Shown: positions 51,050-61,050, numbered from the stretch's first letter. The stretch is 64,000 nt of DNA from Synergistetes bacterium HGW-Synergistetes-1 (GCA_002839185.1 PGXO01000005.1:124001-188000), one strand, 5' to 3'. Numbers and translations: made by a program. Notes: generated by a model not told the origin, from the sequence alone.

Positions 51050-51832
51050 TCAGTTATCACACTGAGTGTTGATCCGTCGAATATCCATTCCCCTGCCTGT
51101 TTCATCATCAACATCAATTACCACGGCCTGGAACCTTACGTCTGTATCACATATCTCGAATTTGCTCGGGGTGCCGTATAAAAATTTAGGGATCACAGAC
51201 TCTGCGGTCATCCCAATTATTCCACCATGTCCACCTGTCATTCCTACATCAGATATAAAAGCGGTACCCCCTGGAAGGACCTGTTCGTCCGATGTCTGTA
51301 CATGTGTGTGGGTCCCTGCTATTGCAGAAATTTTACCGTCAAGCCAATACGCAAGTGCCTTTTTTTCTGACGATGCCTCTGCATGGAAATCAACAAAGAT
51401 ACATGGAGTCCTGGATTTCTCTATCAGTTTCTCTGCCGTACGGAATGGGCAATCGAGAGGGGGCATGAAGGTTCTTCCCTGAAGGGAGATCACTGCAAGT
51501 TCCTTTCCATTCTTTTCAAATATCCCAAATCCTCGCCCGGGAGTTCCTTCCGGATGATTGGCAGGTCTCAGTATGCGTTTTTCACTGTCGAGCAGAGGTA
51601 AGATCTCTTTCTTGTCCCATACGTGGTTGCCGCTGGTCAGAATATCTATGCCCATTGAGAAGAGTTCTTTCAATACTGATTCAGTCAGGCCAAAGCCAGC
51701 AGCGCTATTTTCTCCGTTGGCAATTATAAAATCAAAACCGCCATATTCTTCGCGCAAAGAAGGCAAAACCCGGGGGACAGCTTTCCGCCCGGGTCTTCCC
51801 ATTATGTCTCCGATAAAAAGGATCCGCATCAT
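51050..51832 (-). CDS. ymdB: YmdB-family metallophosphoesterase
   Basis: A 260-residue calcineurin-like phosphoesterase of the YmdB (TIGR00282) family, shown elsewhere to hydrolyse 2',3'-cyclic nucleotides. Metal-binding motifs are MRILFIGDIMGRPGR at the N-terminus, NGENSAAGFGL, SGNHVWDKKEI, FVDFHAEASSEK and AGTHTHVQTSDE. It follows rny by 7 bp, the gene order seen in many bacteria, which suggests linked roles in RNA turnover. Confidence 0.93.
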   Translation of the reverse strand: MMRILFIGDIMGRPGRKAVPRVLPSLREEYGGFDFIIANGENSAAGFGLTESVLKELFSMGIDILTSGNHVWDKKEILPLLDSEKRILRPANHPEGTPGRGFGIFEKNGKELAVISLQGRTFMPPLDCPFRTAEKLIEKSRTPCIFVDFHAEASSEKKALAYWLDGKISAIAGTHTHVQTSDEQVLPGGTAFISDVGMTGGHGGIIGMTAESVIPKFLYGTPSKFEICDTDVRFQAVVIDVDDETGRGMDIRRINTQCDN

Positions 51833-51839
51833 GCCTCAC

Positions 51840-53378
51840 CTATTTTGCGTATTCTACAGCTCTTGTCTCTTTGAGCAGGGTCACTTTGATCTGCCCCGGG
51901 TATCTCATTTCTTCTTCTATCTTTCGGGCGATGTCATAGGCCAGTTTCTGCATGGCTCCGTCATCAGTCACAGAAGGAGAAACGGCGACACGAACTTCGC
52001 GACCTGCCTGGATGGCAAAAGCTTTGCTTACGCCGCTAAAGGACTTGGCAACTTCTTCCAGTTTTTCAAGCCTCTTGACATAAGCATCAAGACTTTCTCT
52101 TCTGGCTCCCGGACGTGATGCGCTGACCGCATCAGCTGCAGCTACAAGTACAGCATAAATAGTCTGCGGCTCTTCATCTTCATGGTGAGCTGCGATCGAG
52201 TTTACGATGTCAGGGGCTTCTCCATATCTTTTTGCAAGATCGGCTCCGATTTTTGCATGAGGTCCTTCTACCTGATGGTCAACAGCCTTTCCGATATCAT
52301 GGAGAAGTCCTGCTCTTCTTGCCTTAAGCTCATCAAGACCCATTTCTGCAGCCATGATCCCTGCGAGGTGAGCTACTTCAAGGCTGTGAGCAAGTGCATT
52401 CTGACCATAGCTGGTACGATATCTAAGTTGACCTATGATCTTCGTAAGTTCTATATGCATGTTTTTGATACCAGTTTCAAGCAGTGCCTGTTCCGCTGTT
52501 TCAAGTATCTGTATCTGGACGTCTTTTTCTGCACGTTCAATAATTTCCTCTATCCGCGCAGGATGGATGCGTCCGTCAACAACAAGCCTTTCAAGGGAAA
52601 GACGTGCAACTTCACGCCGCACTGGGTCAAAGCTGCTCAACGTAACAGCTTCCGGAGTATCATCTACAATCAGGTCGACACCGGTAAGTGTTTCAAAGGT
52701 CCTTATATTGCGGCCTTCTCTGCCGATTATCCGGCCTTTCATCTCGTCGGAAGGAAGATTTACAACGCTGACCACTGCGTCAGACGTAAATTCAACACTG
52801 CAGCGCTGGACTGCGGTTGCAATAATTTCCTGAGCTTTACGATCTGCATCACGCTTCGCACGTTCTTCCAGTTCTTTAAGCCTGAGACCTATAAGATGGT
52901 TGGCTTCAGTTTCTACTTCAGCCAGCAAGAGGTCTCTGGCCTGTTCGCGTGAAAGCTGGGCGATCTGTTCGAGATTGGAAATCAGTTCCTGTTCCTTAAC
53001 GGAGAGCTGGTTCAGTTTTTCCTGTGCTTGTTCGTGTTTTTGGATAAGTTCCTCTTCTTTGCGGCTTATGCTTTCGATCTTCCTGTCAAGGTTCTCTTCT
53101 TTTTGTTCGAGACGCCTTTCAGAACGCTGCAGTTCATTCCTTCGTTCTTTAGTGTCCCTGTCAAGTTCTTGTCTTAATCTGTGTATCTCTTCTTTTCCTT
53201 CGGAAACGATATCCCGCTTCATCTGTTCGGCTTTTTTTACTGCTTCGGAAATTACCCTTTCTGATTCAGAGAGCGCTCCTTTGTACTTCTTATCTGATGC
53301 ATTTTTTTGATACATAAACCCTATCAGGACTCCAACAGCGAGTCCTGCAATCACACTCAAAATTACTGTCATTGTCAT
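51840..53378 (-). CDS. rny: Ribonuclease Y
   Basis: A 512-residue membrane-anchored endoribonuclease initiating mRNA decay. An N-terminal transmembrane helix ([19 protein letters not shown]) is followed by a long Glu/Arg/Lys-rich coiled coil (residues about 30-190), a KH domain ([25 protein letters not shown]) and an HD domain with [25 protein letters not shown] and [12 protein letters not shown]. It ends [14 protein letters not shown], typical of the family. The ATG at 53378 has GAGGTGA six bases upstream. Confidence 0.96.
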   Translation of the reverse strand: MTMTVILSVIAGLAVGVLIGFMYQKNASDKKYKGALSESERVISEAVKKAEQMKRDIVSEGKEEIHRLRQELDRDTKERRNELQRSERRLEQKEENLDRKIESISRKEEELIQKHEQAQEKLNQLSVKEQELISNLEQIAQLSREQARDLLLAEVETEANHLIGLRLKELEERAKRDADRKAQEIIATAVQRCSVEFTSDAVVSVVNLPSDEMKGRIIGREGRNIRTFETLTGVDLIVDDTPEAVTLSSFDPVRREVARLSLERLVVDGRIHPARIEEIIERAEKDVQIQILETAEQALLETGIKNMHIELTKIIGQLRYRTSYGQNALAHSLEVAHLAGIMAAEMGLDELKARRAGLLHDIGKAVDHQVEGPHAKIGADLAKRYGEAPDIVNSIAAHHEDEEPQTIYAVLVAAADAVSASRPGARRESLDAYVKRLEKLEEVAKSFSGVSKAFAIQAGREVRVAVSPSVTDDGAMQKLAYDIARKIEEEMRYPGQIKVTLLKETRAVEYAK

Positions 53379-53548
53379 TATCTATCACCTCAGTTTCAAT
53401 TGTCATGGTTCGGTTGGTCACATACATTTAAACCTTGATCATTCTATTTACAATTTGACTATATTGCATACTGCTTCATGTTTCACGCCGATGGGATGTA
53501 TTGTACAGAATAAAACCTAACTTCACAAGTGGTAGTTATATGTATATA

Positions 53549-55615
53549 TTATGCCTTAAATGATGCATCAATGCCATTCATCCGGAAAATTTCAAGTTTT
53601 TTAGCAAATCCGGGATCATTTAAAAGGGCCGGGGCATCAGAGATCAGCCATTCTGCATCTTCCTTCGCATATTTAAGTAATTCACTATCCCTTAAAACAT
53701 CCGCAATTTTGAATCCGGCAGCTCCATGCTGTTTCAAACCGGTTATCTTTCCCGGACCCCTCAAAAGGAAATCAGCCTCGGCAATTTTAAAACCGTCATC
53801 TGTCTTCAGCATTATCTTAAGCCTTTCAGCAACTTCGTCCCCGATCATATTTATAAGCAGCAGACAAACTCCACGTCTGCTTCCCCTGCCCACTCTCCCT
53901 CTAAGCTGATGGAGTTGGGAAAGGCCATACATATCAGGAGATTCTATTACTACCACCGAGGCTTCAGGGACATCCACGCCTACTTCAAGGACTGTCGTTC
54001 CGACTAGTACCTTTGTAGTTCCATCCCTAAACTTTTCAAGCTCGGTATTTTTTACATTACCTGCCATTTTACCGTGGATAAAACCTATCCCGAGTGGTCC
54101 CAAATGTTTTTTCAGGAAAGCGTACCTTTTTTCAACTGAAACCAGTTCGTTTTCTGCGTCGTCTTCCACTCTTGGGCAGATCCAGTATGTTCTGCCCCCC
54201 GCAGCAGATTCATTTATGATAAATTGCATCAGATCCCTGATTTTTGTGAAATCGATCAGTCTGGTTTCAGTCTTTTTTCTTCCTACCGGTCTTTCTCGGA
54301 TCAGCGAAATATCCATATCACCAAACAGACATACAGATACAGTTCTGGGTATAGGGGTCGCTGACATCATCAGAAGATGAGAGGTTTTTCCTCTGCTGAG
54401 CATTTCTCCTCTTTGCATTACCCCAAAGCGCTGCTGTTCATCTATGATCACCGTTCCCAAATTTAAGAACTCAACACCATCCTGTATCATCGCGTGAGTC
54501 CCTACGACTACTTTAGTCCGGCCATCCCTTATCGATCCGATCAATGGGATCCTTTCTGACCTGGCTTGCCCTCCTTTAAGCAGTGCGCACGATATTCCGG
54601 AAGGAGAAAGAAATTTTTGAGTCTGTGAGTAAAGCTGTTCTGCAAGTACCTCTGTCGGCGCCATGATCGCCGTCTGTATTCCGGCATCAGCGCCCGCAGC
54701 AGCAAGGCCAAGCGCTATGACAGTCTTTCCTGAACCTACATCTCCCTGTAATAGCCGCGACATAGGATGACCATTTTTCGTATCTTTAAATATCTGGGCA
54801 AAAACATTTTTTTGAGAAGCAGTAAGTTCAAAGGGCAGAGAGTCCATGAAACTTAAGTAGTAATATCCGTCCGGCGTTATTTTTGCTGCCTCATGAGATC
54901 TCTTAAGTCTTTCTTTTCTCAAAACCAGAACTGTCTGGAGAAAAAGAAATTCCTCATAGGCGAGTCTCTTGCGGGAATCTTTCCATCGTTCTTCTGAATC
55001 AGGTCTGTGCATACCCCAGAGGGCCTCACTAATGCTTTGCAAACTCCTTTTTTCCATGATCCCTTGGGGAAGATATTCCGGAACAAGAGGAAGATGATCT
55101 TCCAATACTTTGCACATAAACTTTCTGAACCACCTGACAGGCAAACCCGCTGTTGAAGGATATACAGGCACTATTCCTGAAAAACTTTCGACATCTGATT
55201 TATTTTTTACTACTTCAAAATCGGGATTTGAAAATTCTATCTTGCCGTCACAAAAAGAAGGGAGTCCGAAAATCGCTATGGACATCCCTTGTTTTAAAAT
55301 ATTATTAAGGCCTTTTCTGTTGAACCATACTATAGAGACAGTTCCGGTCCCGTCTTCTGCTTCGCACAGACAAATGTGAGTGCCCGTCCTGAAACTTCTT
55401 TTACAGTTGACGCTCGTTATCCTTGCGGCCACTACAGAGCTTAGGCCTTCCTTCAACGCAGAAATTTTACATATTTCTCTTCTGTCCTCATACCTTCGTG
55501 GGAAAAACCATAAAGCATCATTTACTGTAAAAATGCCCAGGTTTCCCAAAAGCCCGCCTCTTCCAGGACCGATCCCTTTAATATTTATTACCGGTTCATA
55601 GATATCTGCGGTCAC
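53549..55615 (-). CDS. recG: ATP-dependent DNA helicase RecG
   Basis: A 688-residue branch-migration helicase for stalled forks and Holliday junctions. An N-terminal wedge/OB region (SSVVAARITSVNCKR, GIVPVYPSTAGL) precedes the SF2 motor: RLLQGDVGSGKTVIALGLAA (Walker A), VVGTHAMIQDGVEF, VIIDEQQRFGVMQRGEM (DEQQ) and MSATPIPRT, then VLVGTTVLEVGVDVPEASVVVIE and QLHQLRGRVGRGSRRGVCLL. The GTG start at 55615 lies 7 bp after divIVA and has no clear ribosome-binding site, so coupling to divIVA is likely. Confidence 0.95.
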   Translation of the reverse strand: MTADIYEPVINIKGIGPGRGGLLGNLGIFTVNDALWFFPRRYEDRREICKISALKEGLSSVVAARITSVNCKRSFRTGTHICLCEAEDGTGTVSIVWFNRKGLNNILKQGMSIAIFGLPSFCDGKIEFSNPDFEVVKNKSDVESFSGIVPVYPSTAGLPVRWFRKFMCKVLEDHLPLVPEYLPQGIMEKRSLQSISEALWGMHRPDSEERWKDSRKRLAYEEFLFLQTVLVLRKERLKRSHEAAKITPDGYYYLSFMDSLPFELTASQKNVFAQIFKDTKNGHPMSRLLQGDVGSGKTVIALGLAAAGADAGIQTAIMAPTEVLAEQLYSQTQKFLSPSGISCALLKGGQARSERIPLIGSIRDGRTKVVVGTHAMIQDGVEFLNLGTVIIDEQQRFGVMQRGEMLSRGKTSHLLMMSATPIPRTVSVCLFGDMDISLIRERPVGRKKTETRLIDFTKIRDLMQFIINESAAGGRTYWICPRVEDDAENELVSVEKRYAFLKKHLGPLGIGFIHGKMAGNVKNTELEKFRDGTTKVLVGTTVLEVGVDVPEASVVVIESPDMYGLSQLHQLRGRVGRGSRRGVCLLLINMIGDEVAERLKIMLKTDDGFKIAEADFLLRGPGKITGLKQHGAAGFKIADVLRDSELLKYAKEDAEWLISDAPALLNDPGFAKKLEIFRMNGIDASFKA

Positions 55616-55622
55616 GGATAAT

Positions 55623-56255
55623 TCAGTTATGTCCCTCTCTGCCCGGATCCTTCTCCATTATTTCCTTTGGATCAACTCCAAGCATTGCATAAGCAGCTTC
55701 CAGATCTCCCTTGTCAACAGAAGTTGCTGTTTCCCTTTCCATTGGATCATCCGTTACTGGGATCTCTTCAAGTATCGAATTTACCGCTGCAGTTAGTGTG
55801 GAAGAGTTAATGCTCTGGTTGAGCATGTTGTCAAACTTTGCAAGCAGGCCCCTAAACTCCTGTTCGTATAAATTTCTTACATTTCTGATCTGGGATACTC
55901 CATCGCGCAGGCGCTCTGCCTCTTGCGCAGCATCCTTGCATATTATGTCAGCTTTTTCTTTTGCCTCAAAAATTATTTTTGACGCCTGCTCCTGCGCGCT
56001 TTTGACTTTTTCATCAGCACTTTTTTGTGCCATAAGGAGCGCTTCATGAAGTATATCCTTCATTTTTTCATATTCCGCAAGGCTATCCTCTTTTACAGTC
56101 AGGTCACGCTCCAGATCCTTTGTCCTTTGTGCATATGTCTGAAGTGTCTCCGCCACATTGTCAAGGAATTCATCTACCTCAGCTGAATCGTAGCCTCTCA
56201 TGCTTTTTTTGAAAGATTGATTGACCACATCAAGAGATGTTAAAAGCTCAACCAT
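55623..56255 (-). CDS. divIVA: DivIVA-domain protein
   Basis: A 210-residue DivIVA-like protein that marks negatively curved membrane and guides division or polar growth. The N-terminus LTSLDVVNQSFKKSMRGYDSAEVDEFLDNVAETL is the conserved membrane-binding DivIVA motif. A long coiled coil rich in Glu, Lys and Ala (about residues 35-140) follows, then a less ordered C-terminal part ending in VDPKEIMEKDPGREGHN. DivIVA is unusual in diderms but occurs in Synergistota. It lies between yggS and recG. Confidence 0.9.
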   Translation of the reverse strand: MVELLTSLDVVNQSFKKSMRGYDSAEVDEFLDNVAETLQTYAQRTKDLERDLTVKEDSLAEYEKMKDILHEALLMAQKSADEKVKSAQEQASKIIFEAKEKADIICKDAAQEAERLRDGVSQIRNVRNLYEQEFRGLLAKFDNMLNQSINSSTLTAAVNSILEEIPVTDDPMERETATSVDKGDLEAAYAMLGVDPKEIMEKDPGREGHN

Positions 56256-56372
56256 AAAAACCCACCGTCCTTTTCGCTTTTACATAAAAAAGCACTAATT
56301 CTGTTCATTCATTATATATATTTAATAATAATTATACATTTATCTAAGGTATAAATTGGTAATTAAATAATT

Positions 56373-57080
56373 TTAACTCTGTAATTTTGGTCTTGAACCG
56401 AATATCCCTGTCCCAATCCTGACTATCGTACTTCCTTCTTCGATCGCAATTTCATAATCGCTGCTCATTCCCATTGATAGGTCATAAAGGGAAAGCCCTG
56501 AAAACAACCTTAAGTTATCTCTTAAGAGGCGGAGCCCTTCAAAAGCTTTTCTTATTTCTCCACTATCATCCGTGTTGGGTCCTATCGTCATCAATCCTTC
56601 TACAGATAAACGTGGGCAATAACGCATCACTCTTTCAAGAAGGCTAGCAGCTTCCTGAGGAACTGCTCCGCTTTTTGTCAGCTCACCGGACATGTTTATC
56701 TCAATATAAATTGGAAAACCATGATCATCAGTTTCAGCCAGTATCCTGTCCAGCATACGTGCAAGATCAAGTGAATCGACAGTTTCTATCAGATCAAAGA
56801 CTTCAAGCGCTTTTCTTGCCTTATTCCTCTGGAGGTGACCAATAAGGTGCCATGGCGTCTTATCTTCTGAGGGCCATTTAAGCCTTTTGTCAGCTGCCTC
56901 CTGGACTCTGTTTTCTCCAAACATGTCAAGTTTAGCTGCAGCAGACAACATGTATTCTATAGGTTGGGTTTTTGAGACCCCCATCAGCTTTATCTCCGCC
57001 GGATCAAGACCGCTCCGCTTTGCTGCGGATCTTATCTTTTCACGGATGTCAACTATGTTCTGATCTATGAAATCTACCAA
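56373..57080 (-). CDS. YggS-family PLP homeostasis protein
   Basis: A 235-residue PLP-binding protein of the YggS/PROSC family, which maintains free PLP and amino-acid balance without known catalysis. It has KLMGVSKTQPIEYML carrying the PLP lysine, FGENRVQEAADKR, WHLIGHLQRNKAR and GLMTIGPNTDD, and ends with LSMGMSSDYEIAIEEGSTIVRIGTGIFG. The TTG start at 57080 has GGGGAGG about nine bases upstream and overlaps the HlyD-like gene stop by 7 bp. Frequent neighbours sepF and yggT are not present here. Confidence 0.93.
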   Translation of the reverse strand: MVDFIDQNIVDIREKIRSAAKRSGLDPAEIKLMGVSKTQPIEYMLSAAAKLDMFGENRVQEAADKRLKWPSEDKTPWHLIGHLQRNKARKALEVFDLIETVDSLDLARMLDRILAETDDHGFPIYIEINMSGELTKSGAVPQEAASLLERVMRYCPRLSVEGLMTIGPNTDDSGEIRKAFEGLRLLRDNLRLFSGLSLYDLSMGMSSDYEIAIEEGSTIVRIGTGIFGSRPKLQS

Positions 57081-58015
57081 AGCTGTATCCTCCCCTCACG
57101 AGCAGTAGAGGCGTCTTCTACTACGGCATCTCCCACAGAGACCCCTTCAGTAATGATAAACATATTGTTGTCTACTCTTTTGCCCTTAACAGGAACAAAA
57201 ACAACTCTGGAACCTCTTACCATGTATACTCCTGATCTTCCATCAAGTTCTATGATCGAGGTTTGCGGTACCAGTGCGCCCTCTGTCCTTCCTGCTTCTA
57301 TTGTCAACGTATATTTTCTTGAAAGGACAGATTCGGGCTGGAACCAGGGCAGCGTAAGATATAATTTTATTTTATTGTCTGCCTTCGTGCTTACCCTTAT
57401 GTCTGCTGCGGAAACTGTGTCTACCCCGTCCATTTTTACTCGCAGTTTTTTATTCTTTATTTGTTCCGCCATATTCCCTAATATCCTTGAGTAGCCAATA
57501 AACCTCAGCTCCTGCGGCTGCTCGATAAGCTTTCCAACCGGCTGGCCTTTTCCTACAAGCAAACCATTTTTTAAACGATTTAATGCCCCCGGCTCAGGCA
57601 AAGTCTGAAATCCAGGCCAGATCTCTGAGTAACGCCAGGTCTGTTCCTTCCCGTCAAGTGCCGCGACGAAATACCCCTGCTGATATGCCTTGACATCAGA
57701 GGCCCTGTTTCCTGAGGTGATCTTCGCAACGACAGAACCTCTTGAAACACGTACCGGCCCGGTACCCTGAGGATATGTTACTATACCCCCAGCAGAAGCC
57801 GGAAGGGGAACTTCTTTCCATAGCAAAACTCCGCGGATCTTCACCAGTTCTACATCTATCCCAGGTATAGCCCATGTTATCTCCGGGTGGAGATACTCGT
57901 ACCTGTCAAAATAGAGTTTAAAAGCCCAGATCCATATGACAATTATTAAAAATACCATGAGCCAGTACATTGGTTTGAATCTTCTTGGTTCATCGGGCTC
58001 AAAACGTCTTACCAT
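57074..58015 (-). CDS. HlyD-like single-pass membrane protein of the division-gene cluster
   Basis: A 313-residue protein with one N-terminal transmembrane helix (MYWLMVFLIIVIWIWAFKLYF, near residues 16-36) and an extracytoplasmic part. The segment VPLPASAGGIVTYPQGTGPVRVSRGSVVAKI is a lipoyl/barrel-sandwich-type hairpin seen in HlyD-family adaptors, and the C-terminal VPQTSIIELDGRSGVYMVRGSRVVFVPV is a beta domain. It resembles the HlyD-like proteins encoded beside yggS and divIVA in clostridia; no transporter partner is adjacent. It overlaps yggS and follows the HAD phosphatase by 15 bp. Function unknown. Confidence 0.75.
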   Translation of the reverse strand: MVRRFEPDEPRRFKPMYWLMVFLIIVIWIWAFKLYFDRYEYLHPEITWAIPGIDVELVKIRGVLLWKEVPLPASAGGIVTYPQGTGPVRVSRGSVVAKITSGNRASDVKAYQQGYFVAALDGKEQTWRYSEIWPGFQTLPEPGALNRLKNGLLVGKGQPVGKLIEQPQELRFIGYSRILGNMAEQIKNKKLRVKMDGVDTVSAADIRVSTKADNKIKLYLTLPWFQPESVLSRKYTLTIEAGRTEGALVPQTSIIELDGRSGVYMVRGSRVVFVPVKGKRVDNNMFIITEGVSVGDAVVEDASTAREGRIQLW

Positions 58016-58030
58016 CGATTATACCTTCTG

Positions 58031-58675
58031 TCACTCAGCAAAAAGCAGTGGGATCTCTCCGAGGTCGTCCTTGACCTCCCATGCTCCGGCTTCACTCAAA
58101 GCTCTCTTGTCGAAATTGCCCGTAGTCATTCCTATTCCCCTGCAGCCGGCAGCCACTGTCGTCATCATGTCTATGTCCGTATCTCCCGCATAAAGTCCTT
58201 CTGACGGCGCTACTCCCAGAATTTCAAAACCCTTGAGGAGGGAGTCAGGTTCTGGTTTAGCCCGTTCAACATCTTCCAGGCCGACAACCACATCAAGCAT
58301 TGGAGTGAGTCCCATAAACTCAACGGGTCTTTTTGCAAAACGGCGGTTCGATACTACTCCGACCTTGATCCCCATCATCCGCAGCCGTTCAAGAGTGCTG
58401 AGTGTGTTTGGGAAAAACTTCAGCCTCGCCTGTTCTTCTTCCCTGTAGTTTGCCCTGTAGAAATCCACCCATTCCTGGCGAAAATCTCCCCAAAACATCC
58501 GCCAGCTGTCCTCTATCGTCAGCCCTATCGCCGAAAGGACTTTTTCTCTTGAAATCTGATCAAACCCAAGATGACCTGCGAGTAAATTGGTACAGTGGTG
58601 TATTGCATAGCTGCTGTCGACAAGCGTCATGTCAAAATCGAACAGTACAGCTTTGATTTTTTTTGTGCATACCAT
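58031..58675 (-). CDS. HAD-family hydrolase (phosphoglycolate phosphatase-like)
   Basis: A 214-residue HAD phosphatase. Motif I is VLFDFDMTLVDSS with the nucleophilic Asp, motif II VVSNRRFAKRP, motif III KPEPDSLLKGFE and motif IV YAGDTDIDMMTTVAAG. The helical cap suits the Gph/PGPase group, but pyrophosphatases and other phosphatases share this layout. Its ATG overlaps the TAA of the upstream methyltransferase by one base (TAATG), so it is translationally coupled. Confidence 0.88.
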   Translation of the reverse strand: MVCTKKIKAVLFDFDMTLVDSSYAIHHCTNLLAGHLGFDQISREKVLSAIGLTIEDSWRMFWGDFRQEWVDFYRANYREEEQARLKFFPNTLSTLERLRMMGIKVGVVSNRRFAKRPVEFMGLTPMLDVVVGLEDVERAKPEPDSLLKGFEILGVAPSEGLYAGDTDIDMMTTVAAGCRGIGMTTGNFDKRALSEAGAWEVKDDLGEIPLLFAE

Positions 58676-59871
58676 TAAGACTGGACCCCCATAACAAAAC
58701 CTTTGAGATAATCTGTTTCAGGTACTGCGGAAAGAGCCGGATGATCAAAAGGCTGATGTATCTCCAGCGCAATGCGGCATGAGATCCCTGCATCTATGGA
58801 GGCTTCGTTGAGCACAGAGAGAAGCATTTCTCTTGTAAAAGCATGGCTGCAGGAAAGGAAAACAAGATGCCCTCCATCTTTGATCCGGTTAAGTCCTCTG
58901 ATGGCAAGTTCCTTGTATCCGCGACGTGCTGAATCCACCTGTCCTTTGGCTGGTGAGAAGGGAGGCGGGTCCATTATTACTATGTCGAATCTCTCCCTGT
59001 CGCTGTCCATCTTCCTCATGATGTCGAATGCATTCCCGCATATCCACTCCATCTTTTTGGGAAGACCATTTATCTCCAGGTTTTTCCGTGCAATCTCTAT
59101 TGCAGATTGTGACTGTTCTACAGCCACGATCTCAGAAGCTCCTGCGGCAAGGGCATGAAGCCCGAAATGCCCCTGATAGCTGAAACAGTCCAGCACTCTG
59201 GCTCCTTTGAAAAGAGGTGCTATCATATCGGGAATACTTTTAACATCCAGATATGCCCCAGTTTTTTGTCCGTTTTGAATGTCTACGAGTTCATAAATGG
59301 AACCCATTTTTATCTTGAGCGGTTCCTTAGGTATCTCTCCAAGGAGAGCCCTTATCTCTTTGGGTATACCCTCTTTTTCGAGATGTTTGGTCTCGTTGCG
59401 AAGCACTATCGCAGATAGTTTGCGAACCTTCCTGAAAACATCCGCAACCTTGTCGATGTGCTTGTACCATCCTGCAGCTGATATCTGAAGAGATAAAACA
59501 TCACCGTAGAGATCAGCGACTATCCCCGGCAGGCCATCAGCTTCCCCATGTACCCACCTGAAAGCTTCTTCTCCCTGATACCATGTCTTGCGCCAGTTTA
59601 GCGCTGATGTCAGTCTTTCCCTCAAAAGCCCCATCTGATCAGGCTCTTTGGCTCCGTAAGTCAGGACACGTATTGAAAGAGCGCTTTCGCTCCAAAGGCC
59701 CCATCCTTTGATCGAACCAGCCCTGTCAGTAAAAGCGATCAGATCTCCCTGTGCGCATTGCGGGATCTGCCTGAGATTGCCCCTGAATATCCATGGGTGC
59801 TTCATCCTGACCCTCTCAAGACCCGATTCGTCAAGGACAGCCCTTCTTGCAAGTCTTTTTTCTGAAGGCAC
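58675..59871 (-). CDS. RlmI-like class I SAM-dependent rRNA methyltransferase
   Basis: A 398-residue protein with an N-terminal PUA-type domain (KHPWIFRGNLRQIPQCAQGDLIAFTDRAG) and a C-terminal methyltransferase: VLDCFSYQGHFGLHALAAGASEIVAVEQSQSAIEIARKNLEINGL (SAM motif I), FDIVIMDPPPFSPAKGQ (DPPxF motif) and LVFLSCSHAFTREML. Known relatives such as RlmI methylate C5 of a 23S rRNA cytosine; the position here is not determined. The GTG start at 59871 overlaps the folE2 TAG (TAGTG), with GAGGAG upstream. Confidence 0.9.
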   Translation of the reverse strand: MPSEKRLARRAVLDESGLERVRMKHPWIFRGNLRQIPQCAQGDLIAFTDRAGSIKGWGLWSESALSIRVLTYGAKEPDQMGLLRERLTSALNWRKTWYQGEEAFRWVHGEADGLPGIVADLYGDVLSLQISAAGWYKHIDKVADVFRKVRKLSAIVLRNETKHLEKEGIPKEIRALLGEIPKEPLKIKMGSIYELVDIQNGQKTGAYLDVKSIPDMIAPLFKGARVLDCFSYQGHFGLHALAAGASEIVAVEQSQSAIEIARKNLEINGLPKKMEWICGNAFDIMRKMDSDRERFDIVIMDPPPFSPAKGQVDSARRGYKELAIRGLNRIKDGGHLVFLSCSHAFTREMLLSVLNEASIDAGISCRIALEIHQPFDHPALSAVPETDYLKGFVMGVQS

Positions 59872-60644
59872 TAATTTTTGCTCCTCTCTACACTGGCGAA
59901 AGCATCATGATTATGTATGCTTTCGTGGCTTGTCACAGAAACGCTGTACCATGTTATCCTGTGATCTTTTTCCATCGCAATTGATAGTTCACGGACCGAA
60001 TCCTCCACAAAACGGGGATTGGCATATGCTTTTTCTGTTACTGCTTTCTCGTCCTCGCGTTTAAGTATACTGTAGACCGGAGCAGAGGCGCAGAGATCAG
60101 CCGCCTCGGCAAGTTCTTCGATCCAAACAAAAGTCTTCATCCTTACTGAGATCTTTGCATGTGCTCTTTGGTTGTGCGCTCCTCTGTCCGATATCTCTTT
60201 TGAGCAGGGACACAATGTCTGAATAGGAGCTGTAAGTTCAGTTATGAGATCAAACTTGCTGCCCTTAAGTTCCGCGAAGAAACGGACATCATATCTCATT
60301 CGTCCTGGAGCACCGCTTACAGGAGCTTTTTTTGTAATAAAATAGGGAAATTCAAAATCAGCATGGGCTTCATCCGCGTCAAGCCTCTTCTGGAGCATCT
60401 TAAGAAGATTCTCCATGTTGTGAAATGTGACCTGATTTTCCTGTTCTCCCAGCACTTCAATAAAACGGCTCATATGCGTTCCCCTATAGTCACGAGGCAG
60501 AAAAACAGAAAGGCTGACATTTGCGACAGTATCCTGGATACCATTTGAACGGTCAAGGACCTGTATCGGCCAGGACAGACCTCTTATGCCAACTTTGTCT
60601 ATCGCAATATTCCTTTTGTCATGCTCACTCTGAACATCACGCAC
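59871..60644 (-). CDS. folE2: GTP cyclohydrolase FolE2 (type IB)
   Basis: A 257-residue zinc- or manganese-dependent GTP cyclohydrolase IB, giving dihydroneopterin triphosphate for folate or queuosine. The sequence RDVQSEHDKRNIAIDKVGIRGLSWPI is the family N-terminus, and the catalytic stretch is TELTAPIQTLCPCSKEISDRGAHNQRAH. I chose the GTG at 60644, nine bases after GGGAGG and 2 bp after the queD stop; a TTG at 60668 would overlap queD. Pairing with queD suggests queuosine precursor supply. Confidence 0.95.
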   Translation of the reverse strand: MRDVQSEHDKRNIAIDKVGIRGLSWPIQVLDRSNGIQDTVANVSLSVFLPRDYRGTHMSRFIEVLGEQENQVTFHNMENLLKMLQKRLDADEAHADFEFPYFITKKAPVSGAPGRMRYDVRFFAELKGSKFDLITELTAPIQTLCPCSKEISDRGAHNQRAHAKISVRMKTFVWIEELAEAADLCASAPVYSILKREDEKAVTEKAYANPRFVEDSVRELSIAMEKDHRITWYSVSVTSHESIHNHDAFASVERSKN

Positions 60645-60646
60645 CT

Positions 60647-61009
60647 CTAGACATCCTCCCTGCGGCAAATAACAGATGAGCTTTCTGTCTCCCAGACTTT
60701 GACCTCGTATAGCTCACAGTTATCGCGTTTTAGCGGCTTGTCCAGTATTTTAAATATCCACATAGCAATATACTCTGCTGTCGGCTGAGGCAGTATGTCA
60801 TTGATATAAGCATGATCCAGCTTTGATAAGACAAGCTCTGTGACATGCTTTTTGAGCTCCACAAAATCAAATACCATACCTTCATCGTCAGGCTGCCCTT
60901 TTAACATGACCGCAAGCCTGTATGTATGGCCGTGGAGGTTCTCACATTTTCCGTGATAGTTTACAAGATTATGGGCTGCGTCAAATTTGAATTCCCTGCA
61001 AAGAAACAT
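60647..61009 (-). CDS. queD: 6-carboxy-5,6,7,8-tetrahydropterin synthase
   Basis: A 120-residue QueD/PTPS-family enzyme for the second step of 7-deazaguanine synthesis. The zinc histidines lie in FKFDAAHNLVNYHGKCENLHGHTYRL, which also contains the CENLHGH pattern with the catalytic Cys. DHAYIND and WETESSSVICRR complete the family signature. It is the first gene of the queD-folE2-rlmI-like run. Confidence 0.94.
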   Translation of the reverse strand: MFLCREFKFDAAHNLVNYHGKCENLHGHTYRLAVMLKGQPDDEGMVFDFVELKKHVTELVLSKLDHAYINDILPQPTAEYIAMWIFKILDKPLKRDNCELYEVKVWETESSSVICRREDV

Positions 61010-61050
61010 CTGAGATACACCTCACAAATAATCAGAAACCTTCTGATAGA

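Noticed and set aside
52182-52952. A 256-codon plus-strand frame inside rny
   Set aside because: Antisense shadow of RNase Y; Phe/Cys/Lys-rich translation without motifs.
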